NCBI GenBank assembly: GCA_002498455.1
Contig: DAHO01000020.1
Location: 1-8,141 of the forward strand
Direction of reading: 5' to 3'
Source: Euryarchaeota archaeon UBA602
GTDB taxonomy: Archaea > Thermoplasmatota > Poseidoniia > Poseidoniales > Thalassarchaeaceae
Length of the DNA stretch: 8,141 nucleotides
A program made the translations under genes and the position numbers. This document shows, piece by piece, positions 1 to 6,043 of the stretch. Position 1 is the first letter of the stretch, and the number at the start of each line of letters is the position of its first letter. Below the pieces are notes generated by a model. That model did not search any database, had not been told where the DNA came from, and was given only the letters and a program-made list of their open reading frames with translations.

Positions 1-1136
1 CCCAAGTTGCGTTGACGCAGTTCAAGCAGAACACGTTCTCCTGATTCACGGAGTTCGCCGACAAGGCCGAGAACATGGCTCGGATCAATCTTGAATGGAA
101 TCACGGCCAAACTGCCCGGGCCAGCAGATTCTCCTGGAACCTCTTCGTTGCGTCCCAATCGTTCCGCTTGCTTTTCCAAGGCGATGAGAATGCGATCAAA
201 TCCAAGTCCAAATCCACAACATGGATCCAACTCGTCTAGATCAAACAGATGCATTAATCGGTAAGAGCCTCCTCCAAGAACTTGGGATTCTCCACCGAGT
301 TCGGCGACTTCGAATTCAAACACCATGCCGGTGTAGTAATCCAATCCTCGGGCCACCGTGAGGTCGATGCTGGTTGCAGGCATGTTGGGAATCAATCCTT
401 CCAAACTGCACATCATTTCACCGAGTGAATCCAAACTCTCAGTGGCCACGCCCATCTCTTCGAGCATGGTACGAGCTGCAGGAATGACATCACTGCCTCC
501 AGATAGAGATGCGAAGGCCTCCAACTTGTCCGCAGCATCGGCAGAGACCTTGGCACCCAATCCAGCAAAGTCCCCCTTGTCAAGCAGTCGCATGACATCT
601 CGACGGTTGTCTTCAGGAATCTCAAGACCCGCGAGTAGATCATTGAGAATACCCACGTGTCCAATCTTCATTGACCAATCGGATACATCTGCGGCACGCA
701 TCAAGGAGATGGCAAAAGCCACCACTTCCGCTTCGACCAGCGGTCCAGAAGCGCCGATGATTTCACAACCGTACTGCCAAAATTCTCGGTAGCGAGCCGT
801 CTTGAATTCCTCATAGCGGAAGCAGGAACCGTAGTAGGCCAAGCGCATGGGTTTGGGAACAGAACGCATTTCATTGGCGACCATGCGCATGACAGGCGCG
901 GTCAATTCAGGACGCAATGTGAGTGGTCGACCACCCTTGTCCTCAAAGGCATACAACTCTCCAACCACCGCATCTCCGGACTTAGCCGTAAACAAATCCA
1001 AGCTCTCGAAAGTGGGTGTGGCCACGCGTAGGAATCCATGTCGTGCTGCCTGCTCATCACACAGACGCTCAAGGGCTGTGCGGCGTGCCATCTCGGCCGG
1101 ACCGAAGTCGCGGGTGCCGCGTGGACGCTGGAACAT
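1..1136 (-). CDS. hisS: Histidyl-tRNA synthetase, partial (C-terminal part outside window)
   Basis: This class II aminoacyl-tRNA synthetase charges tRNA-His with histidine in the cytoplasm. The frame is open from an ATG at 1136 to the window edge, giving 378 residues; family members are usually about 400-430 aa, so roughly the last part of the anticodon-binding domain is missing. Visible landmarks: N-terminal RPRGTRDFGP (residues 4-13), TLRPELTAP (73-81), motif 2 from YYGSCFRYEE to ARYREFWQYGCEIIG (101-128), the HisRS-specific ARGLDYYTG (262-270), motif 3 GFGLGFDRIL (308-317), and the start of the anticodon-binding domain near AVIPFKIDP (344-352). The start lies 26 nt after the GtrA-like gene, with GAGG four bases upstream. 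An in-frame TTG lies further upstream, but the MFQRPRGTRDF beginning fits the family. Two spots deviate: the motif 2 loop reads EEFKTARYREF rather than the common ERPQxGRYREF, and the usual GGRYD reads GGGSYR (288-293). Identity is secure. Confidence 0.96.
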   Translation of the reverse strand, partial: MFQRPRGTRDFGPAEMARRTALERLCDEQAARHGFLRVATPTFESLDLFTAKSGDAVVGELYAFEDKGGRPLTLRPELTAPVMRMVANEMRSVPKPMRLAYYGSCFRYEEFKTARYREFWQYGCEIIGASGPLVEAEVVAFAISLMRAADVSDWSMKIGHVGILNDLLAGLEIPEDNRRDVMRLLDKGDFAGLGAKVSADAADKLEAFASLSGGSDVIPAARTMLEEMGVATESLDSLGEMMCSLEGLIPNMPATSIDLTVARGLDYYTGMVFEFEVAELGGESQVLGGGSYRLMHLFDLDELDPCCGFGLGFDRILIALEKQAERLGRNEEVPGESAGPGSLAVIPFKIDPSHVLGLVGELRESGERVLLELRQRNL

Positions 1137-1162
1137 ACCGCCTCGCGCGTGAGGAGGCCTCT

Positions 1163-1654
1163 TCAATCTGAGGGCTGTTCATTCGCCTCAGAATCGACTT
1201 CTGGAGGGAATGCCAACAGCCGAAGCCCGGCAAAGTAGACCAAACCAAACAGAATGTTGTTGATCACCCAAGCCAATTGATACTGGACCTCAAAGGTTCG
1301 AATCAATCCGGAGATGGTCAGAGTCGACAAAATTCCGATAATGGTGTAGACGAAGAACATCCAATACAAACTCTCACCGTATCTTGCCTTCGACTTGAAG
1401 GTCACACGACGATGCACATAGTGGGCTTCAATCGTTCCAATGACAAATGAAACGAACCAAGCAAACTCGGCGTTGTAGGCATCCAATAGATTCCACCAAT
1501 ACAACAACTGGTAGACTGCGAACATGAAAATCGAATTCAGACAGGCGACGACAAAATAGCGACCGAAGTCCTTGGAGAGGTCGGCTCGACTGTAAAGTGA
1601 AGCCTTGAGACCGTACATGGCCTCGGTAATTCGGCGGATTGGATTGACCATCAT
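1163..1654 (-). CDS. GtrA-like four-span membrane protein, downstream copy
   Basis: The 163-residue protein fits the GtrA family (PF04138) in size and layout: a basic N-terminus, then four hydrophobic helices at about 31-54, 63-80, 97-117 and 126-148, and a short acidic tail. After helix 2 comes HYVHRRVTFKS (78-88), which corresponds to the conserved NRxWTF-type element at this point in GtrA proteins. Family members are proposed to move polyprenyl-phosphate-linked sugars across the membrane; the substrate here is unknown. It is about 49% identical, by hand count over 126 ungapped residues, to the gene just upstream. I chose ATG 1654: it follows GAGGAAGG with good spacing and puts the conserved core at residue 31, exactly as in the paralogue. 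A GTG at 1669 would add five residues but has no such site. hisS begins 26 nt downstream. The family call is good; the function is inferred. Confidence 0.85.
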   Translation of the reverse strand: MMVNPIRRITEAMYGLKASLYSRADLSKDFGRYFVVACLNSIFMFAVYQLLYWWNLLDAYNAEFAWFVSFVIGTIEAHYVHRRVTFKSKARYGESLYWMFFVYTIIGILSTLTISGLIRTFEVQYQLAWVINNILFGLVYFAGLRLLAFPPEVDSEANEQPSD

Positions 1655-1657
1655 TCG

Positions 1658-1665
1658 CCTTCCTC
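1658..1665 (-). promoter_or_regulatory. Ribosome binding site of the downstream GtrA-like gene
   Basis: GAGGAAGG on the minus strand lies just before ATG 1654; the GAGG part is seven bases from the ATG. It favours this ATG over the second ATG (1651) and over the upstream GTG at 1669, which itself lies in a CG-alternating run. Confidence 0.6.
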
Positions 1666-1708
1666 GCACGCGCGCGCGCCCGAGCCCTCTTCAAACAAGG
1701 GGGTGCCA

Positions 1709-2182
1709 CTATTCTTCAGAATCCAATTCGGGTGGGAAGGCCAGTAAGCGGAGACCAAGGAACATCATGAATCCGAATGCACACATGTTGAGTGCCCAAG
1801 CGATTCGGTGATGCACATCAAAGATGTAGACCAAAACATGCTCAGAAATGGTCGAAAGAACGCCAATGGTTCCGTACACAATCAATGCCCAGTAGAGGCT
1901 ATCTTTGTAACTCGCATTGGACTTGAATGTGAATGTTCTATGCAGGTAATGGGCTTCGAAAGATCCGACAACATAGGCGATGGCCCAGGCAACGGTTGCA
2001 GGATAAAGGGCCAAGGGATCCAACCAGTACATCAGTTCATACAAACCCCAGAAAAATATAGCATTGATAACTGCGATCCCCAGATAACGAATGTATTCTC
2101 GTACCATCCGTCGAATATCATAATCGCCCGATTTCAATTCATCACGTGCTCGCAGGGCACGGTTTTTCGGATTCTCTAGCAT
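1709..2182 (-). CDS. GtrA-like four-span membrane protein, upstream copy
   Basis: This 157-residue protein is the paralogue of the next gene downstream. Its charged N-terminus (1-30) precedes four predicted helices at about 31-54, 63-80, 97-117 and 126-148. The loop after helix 2 contains HYLHRTFTFKS (78-88), and the last helix runs into LRLLAFPPELDSEE, nearly the same ending as its partner. Membership of the GtrA family (PF04138), whose members are proposed flippases for lipid-linked sugars, is inferred from layout and this loop motif; substrate is unknown. The start is taken at ATG 2182, because its A is shared with the TGA of the preceding gene (TGATG), a typical translational-coupling arrangement, and because the core then begins at residue 31 in both copies. 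GTG 2185 or TTG 2188 are alternatives. Tight coupling suggests it works with the small membrane protein encoded just upstream. Confidence 0.85.
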   Translation of the reverse strand: MLENPKNRALRARDELKSGDYDIRRMVREYIRYLGIAVINAIFFWGLYELMYWLDPLALYPATVAWAIAYVVGSFEAHYLHRTFTFKSNASYKDSLYWALIVYGTIGVLSTISEHVLVYIFDVHHRIAWALNMCAFGFMMFLGLRLLAFPPELDSEE

Positions 2183-2184
2183 CA
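2180..2184 (-). other. Stop-start overlap (TGATG)
   Basis: On the minus strand the TGA ending the small membrane protein gene (2184-2182) shares one base with the ATG of the upstream GtrA-like gene (2182-2180). Such overlaps usually mean that ribosomes terminate and restart, linking the amounts of the two proteins. Confidence 0.75.
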
Positions 2185-2715
2185 CCAATCAACCCCTGAC
2201 CACCCATCATCGCCTTCTTGGGCCACCCATGAATCATCCTCATCCGTGATTGATTCTTGATGGATTTGTACCGCCACAGGGGCTGCTTCGGGAATCACAT
2301 CTTCAAGAATATCATCAATCTCAAGACTGTCAACCAACTGATCGACATTCTCAACCGGGGCAACGAGGGTTTGCGGAGGGGGGGCCGGACTGGATTCAAG
2401 AACCGCAGTTCCCGTGGAATCAACTGCTCCCAGATTGCCAAATGCAGATGCTAGAGTGGATTTCTCTACGGGTACCGGAGCCTGAGCCTTGCGCATCGAT
2501 AACTCGCGTTCAGCCTCAAGACGCTGTTGTTCACGCAACTTTGCATCTTCCCGAATAAAGGCTTCACGAATGTCCCTCTCGCGAATACGGCGGAGCATTT
2601 CAGTCACAGCCGCCTTGGAGGGTCGGTCCCATCTTCGCCAGAATCGCCAACAAATTGGAATCAACACAAAGGCGACAAACGCACCTATGGCAATCCATTC
2701 CTTGAGGCTCGGCAC
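2182..2715 (-). CDS. Small membrane-anchored protein of unknown function
   Basis: I do not recognise this 177-residue protein. It has one N-terminal hydrophobic helix (about residues 7-25) followed at once by a strongly basic patch (WRFWRRWDRPSK, 23-34), so the bulk is expected on the cytoplasmic side by the positive-inside rule. Residues 35-77 are rich in Arg, Glu and Leu and look like a long helix or coiled coil. A Pro/Ala/Val-rich low-complexity linker follows (78-122, with APPPQ), then a short acidic helix (VDQLVDSLEIDDILEDV, 124-140) and a C-terminus very rich in Asp, Glu and Trp (DEDDSW through WSGVDW). The start is GTG 2715; an in-frame stop just upstream excludes earlier starts, and the next ATG (Met40) would lose the membrane helix. 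It begins 24 nt after nnr with no clear ribosome binding site, and overlaps the next gene by one base. The layout suggests an adaptor that recruits a partner to the membrane; this is a guess. Confidence 0.75.
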   Translation of the reverse strand: MPSLKEWIAIGAFVAFVLIPICWRFWRRWDRPSKAAVTEMLRRIRERDIREAFIREDAKLREQQRLEAERELSMRKAQAPVPVEKSTLASAFGNLGAVDSTGTAVLESSPAPPPQTLVAPVENVDQLVDSLEIDDILEDVIPEAAPVAVQIHQESITDEDDSWVAQEGDDGWSGVDW

Positions 2716-2739
2716 GATTCGACCAAGGGCTTCTCATTC

Positions 2740-4272
2740 TCAAGCATCACGGTCTTCCGCATGTCCGGTCCAGGTGGCCAAGGTTCGAGCAATGTGACTT
2801 GGAACATCCGATGCTGACAATCCAGGGCCGTATTCAATTGCGGCCGACGCACCTGCAGTACGCAATAGTGCACAACCCAATCGAGAGGCAGCCCACGGAC
2901 TCATTCCTTGGGCAATCAATCCCGCAATACAACCGCTCAACAAATCTCCAGTGCCTCCCACCGACATCCGTGCATGGCCGCCCGATGCGAAGCAATGCCT
3001 CCCTCCCGGAGCCCAAAGTTCGTCTTCAGCTCCTGTACGGACGATGACGCAAGATTCGTCCTCAACCACACGCTCGATACCATCGCGTCTCGCTCGAATG
3101 TTGAGAATCTCAACAGGATCGGATGCCCCCAACCAATGGGCCATCTCTTCTTGATGAGGGGTGACCACTCCGACCATTCCTGCAGGCCATTCGTGGGATG
3201 GAAGGGCCCGAATGGCATCGGCATCAATCACCAACGGAATATTCGCCTCGACCAATTTTTCGATTAGATCGCAAACTGCTTCAATCGACTCACTTTCTCG
3301 ACCCAATCCCGGTCCAATCAAGACGGCTTGACAACCCCGTCCGTTCAATACTCGATCTAAAATCGCTGCAACCGAACGTGTCGTGATGTGAGTGGCATCT
3401 GGAATGTCTTCAGGGATTAACGACAATGGCCATTCTGCACGTTCAACCGCATCGGATGGCATGGCCAAGTGAACCAGATCACATCCACTTCTTTCTGCAG
3501 CCAAGCCGGAGAGGATAGGGGCTCCATGGTATGGACCACCGCCCACGATGAGTAAACGACCTCGGTCGCCTTTACGCGCATCGACCCTGATTGGAGGATG
3601 TCTTCTAGCATCCCCTGGCCCACAATCTTCGACGCGAGCGGGCCATGGCAAGTTTGCTGTGTAAATCTCTCCCACGTCATCTTGAATGCGACCATCGATA
3701 TTTCTCAAGGACCATTTCTCGGCATGATAAGTGACTGTTGCAGTGGCTGTGATCACATCAGGACCACCGAGGCCGGTGGGCATATCACAAGCCAGTACAG
3801 GGGATTGCTTGCCTCGACTTTCCGCTAACCAATGGCGCACATTTGCAACATCGCCGCGTAACCTTACACCCGAACGTCCCGGTCCAGCACCAAGCAAGCA
3901 ATCGATGACCAATGCGGGAGTACCGGTTCCAATCGTTGATTGCACTTCAGGCCAAATCGACAATGGAATCCCAGCCGCAATACAGCGATCTCTGAAGGCT
4001 TGCGCTGTCGGACCATGCTGAATCAAATGAGTGGCGAGTAATCTGACATCGACCCCATCTTCAATCAACCCCAACGCAGCGGCAAATCCATCACCACCAT
4101 TGTTGCCTGGACCACACAAAATCCAAACCGGACCTCGAGGTTTCGCGGCACTGTTCAGCATTCGAACAGCCTGAGCGGCCAATCCTTGTCCTGCGGCTCC
4201 CATCAAATCGGAGATGTCAATTCCCAGTGCGGTCGCATTGTCATCAAAGACACTGACTTCCGCCCAGTGCAT
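2740..4272 (-). CDS. nnr: Bifunctional NAD(P)H-hydrate epimerase / ADP-dependent dehydratase
   Basis: Nnr repairs damaged NADH and NADPH: the N-terminal YjeF domain interconverts the R and S hydrates, and the C-terminal ribokinase-like domain dehydrates the S form using ADP (ATP in some eukaryotes). At 510 residues it has the usual size of the fused enzyme. Epimerase signs are the phosphate-binding loop GPGNNGGDG (54-62), DCLLGAG (124-130; usually DALFGTG) and DMPTG (163-167; usually DxPSG). Dehydratase signs are KGDRGRLLIVGG (234-245), GPGLG (320-324), DADAIRAL (350-357), TPHQEE (371-376; usually TPHxGE) and GGTGDLLSG (439-447), whose Asp443 is the expected catalytic residue. The usual LKGA is VRTGA here (Arg412). 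I prefer ATG 4272 because MHWAEVSVFDDNA matches where the family starts; a GTG at 4314, seven bases after the transporter stop, would add 14 residues without family similarity. The reaction is secure, the start less so. Confidence 0.93.
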   Translation of the reverse strand: MHWAEVSVFDDNATALGIDISDLMGAAGQGLAAQAVRMLNSAAKPRGPVWILCGPGNNGGDGFAAALGLIEDGVDVRLLATHLIQHGPTAQAFRDRCIAAGIPLSIWPEVQSTIGTGTPALVIDCLLGAGPGRSGVRLRGDVANVRHWLAESRGKQSPVLACDMPTGLGGPDVITATATVTYHAEKWSLRNIDGRIQDDVGEIYTANLPWPARVEDCGPGDARRHPPIRVDARKGDRGRLLIVGGGPYHGAPILSGLAAERSGCDLVHLAMPSDAVERAEWPLSLIPEDIPDATHITTRSVAAILDRVLNGRGCQAVLIGPGLGRESESIEAVCDLIEKLVEANIPLVIDADAIRALPSHEWPAGMVGVVTPHQEEMAHWLGASDPVEILNIRARRDGIERVVEDESCVIVRTGAEDELWAPGGRHCFASGGHARMSVGGTGDLLSGCIAGLIAQGMSPWAASRLGCALLRTAGASAAIEYGPGLSASDVPSHIARTLATWTGHAEDRDA

Positions 4273-4321
4273 GCACCAACGAGCGGGCTCGCGGCCCCTA
4301 GCCTCGGCTTCCACGAAGGTC

Positions 4322-6031
4322 CTAGGATAGTTCCGCGTCCATCAGGTCTTCGGAAGATGCGTGGTGTTCCCACCCTTCAAAGACGTCTCCGACAACACCG
4401 ATGAGTTCGTCATCGCCACCGGGCAACATCGAGATGTCTGCACCTGCGCCTGCGCCTTCTGGAACGTTGCGATACAATGGTCGAGACACCAGGACGTTGT
4501 TGAAGAAGATGAAGACCGTTGCAACCACACCCCAGAACAACAGAATGATGGTGATGCCCTTCGGGTTCGATGGATTCCATACATCCGGTGTGTTTGCAAT
4601 CATGTCGCTGAAGTAAGACACAATGAGGACTGTGAACAAAACGGGGAAGGCGATGAACATCAGGAAATCCCACCAACGACCGATCCAAAGGTCGTTGTCT
4701 CCCGTGTTGATGAATTCATCTCGGAAGGCAGGCGTACCGTGTTTGATGTAACCCATGAGACCACCTTCGGCTTCGCCGGCCTCGACCTTTTCTCGCCAAA
4801 TCTTGAATCCAAATTGCCAGATGGTGTAGGCGATGAACAGACCGCTGAACATCAAGCCATAGCCCCAAATGTGGTCTTGGACCTCTAGGAATTCAGGGAA
4901 GGCAACCCCATCGGCATCCAGACGAATCCAGACGAACGTCGATGGCAATCCGAAGAAGAAGATGGCTGCGCCGGTCAAGCCGACCGCCTTGTTGCGTTCA
5001 AATCCATGATCGACGAAGTTTCGAACACAGAGTTCAACGGTTGAAATCATGCTCGTCAAAGCTGCGAATGTCAGAGCCAAGAAGAACGCCCACATCATGA
5101 CCCATTGTGTGACGGAGCCACCCGGGGCCTGAGCGAATACTTCGGGCAATGCGAGGAAGGTAATGGCGCTTGAACCACCCGTAACGGTGGCCAATGGATC
5201 ATCCTGAACCGCGAAAATCGCACTCAGAACCGTCAATCCAGCGATGATGGAGATGCTGTTGTTGGCCAATCCCATGGTGAACGCGTTGAGAGTCGTATCC
5301 TCATCCTTGCGCATGTAGACCGCATAGGTGATTGCCATGCCCATACCGGCCGAACACGACCAAGCAGATTGAGATAAACCATTGATCCAGGTCTCCGGTT
5401 GAGCTAGAATCTCAAAGTCAACGCTGAACATGAACAGAGCACCATCAAGGGAACCATCGGACATATCCATCCATAGAGCGAGGAACAGTGCGAGGAAGAG
5501 AAGGGCGAACAGACTGAGCATCATGACTGTATTCGCCTTCTCAATCATCTTGGCACCTCCCCAAATCGCGAACAGGGTGATGACGATGACCAAGGTCTGG
5601 AAGAGAATCACCAATTCTGTAGAGTTCAGGAAATTATTCCAGACTTCAACTGTGTCAATTCCTTCACTCAAACCGCCTCTAAATCCAAGTTGGAAGTAGT
5701 TCATGCACCAACCGGCAACCACCGCATAATAGAATCCGATCGCGGTGGAAATCCAAGCGGTCCAAAGGCCCATCCAAGCCAATTTCTTGCCACCAAAGAT
5801 TCGGAAGGTTCCCACCGTTCCGGTTCGGCTACGCTTACCCAGAGCAAACTCTGCAATCACCAGCGGAATCGACCAAGCGAACAGGAAGAACAGCCACGGA
5901 ATCAAGAATGTCCCGCCGCCATTGGCCCCGACCATACGAGGAAAACGCCAGATATTCCCGGTTCCAATTGCCGCTCCGATGGTGGCAAAAATCAGCCCCC
6001 ATCTTGAGGAAAACTCGTCACTTTGTCCCAT
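4322..6031 (-). CDS. Sodium-dependent neurotransmitter:sodium symporter (NSS/SNF) family transporter
   Basis: This 569-residue inner-membrane protein belongs to the LeuT-type NSS family, which imports amino acids or similar small solutes with sodium. Twelve helices can be placed at about 11-33, 41-63, 86-115, 138-158, 165-188, 213-240, 250-275, 308-334, 348-370, 388-410, 453-475 and 492-516. Helix 1 has the broken GAAIGTGNIWRFP (19-31). Aligned by eye with LeuT, the Na1 site keeps Ala21, Asn26 and Asn257 with Ser225 for Thr254; the Na2 site keeps Gly19, Ala323, Thr326 and Ser327 (AALTS). Tyr102 matches the substrate-gating Tyr108, and TYAVYMRKDED (235-245) is a family signature. The C-terminal tail (about 518-569) is acidic and longer than in LeuT. 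The gene begins 10 nt after the peptidase stop behind a strong ribosome binding site, so the two are probably co-expressed. An amino acid is the likeliest substrate, but the sequence does not identify it. Confidence 0.93.
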   Translation of the reverse strand: MGQSDEFSSRWGLIFATIGAAIGTGNIWRFPRMVGANGGGTFLIPWLFFLFAWSIPLVIAEFALGKRSRTGTVGTFRIFGGKKLAWMGLWTAWISTAIGFYYAVVAGWCMNYFQLGFRGGLSEGIDTVEVWNNFLNSTELVILFQTLVIVITLFAIWGGAKMIEKANTVMMLSLFALLFLALFLALWMDMSDGSLDGALFMFSVDFEILAQPETWINGLSQSAWSCSAGMGMAITYAVYMRKDEDTTLNAFTMGLANNSISIIAGLTVLSAIFAVQDDPLATVTGGSSAITFLALPEVFAQAPGGSVTQWVMMWAFFLALTFAALTSMISTVELCVRNFVDHGFERNKAVGLTGAAIFFFGLPSTFVWIRLDADGVAFPEFLEVQDHIWGYGLMFSGLFIAYTIWQFGFKIWREKVEAGEAEGGLMGYIKHGTPAFRDEFINTGDNDLWIGRWWDFLMFIAFPVLFTVLIVSYFSDMIANTPDVWNPSNPKGITIILLFWGVVATVFIFFNNVLVSRPLYRNVPEGAGAGADISMLPGGDDELIGVVGDVFEGWEHHASSEDLMDAELS

Positions 6032-6036
6032 TCAAT

Positions 6037-6043
6037 TCACCTC
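6037..6043 (-). promoter_or_regulatory. Strong ribosome binding site of the NSS transporter
   Basis: GAGGTGA on the minus strand ends five bases before ATG 6031 and overlaps the TGA stop of the peptidase gene (6044-6042). It matches seven bases of the complement of the archaeal 16S rRNA 3' end. It fixes the transporter start and indicates translation directly after the peptidase from one message. Confidence 0.75.

Noticed and set aside
358..792. Plus-strand open frame of 144 residues
   Set aside because: It lies wholly opposite hisS, is rich in Ser, Arg and Pro with no recognisable motif, and is an antisense shadow.
1154..1161. Palindrome GAGGCCTC between the GtrA-like gene and hisS
   Set aside because: An 8-base palindrome is expected by chance and shows no repeat or operator context.
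1665..1679. Alternating CG run of about 15 bases, possible Z-DNA or regulatory site
   Set aside because: It is short, overlaps the start region of the downstream GtrA-like gene, and nothing nearby supports a role; it may simply be local base composition.
4280..4291. Inverted repeat CGAGC-GG-GCTCG just upstream of nnr
   Set aside because: The two-base loop is too small for a stable hairpin and there is no T-run, so it is neither a terminator nor a convincing operator.
4361..4888. Plus-strand open frame of 175 residues
   Set aside because: It lies opposite the transporter gene, has no motif or ribosome binding site, and its Asp/Cys/His-rich composition is what antisense reading of membrane codons gives.
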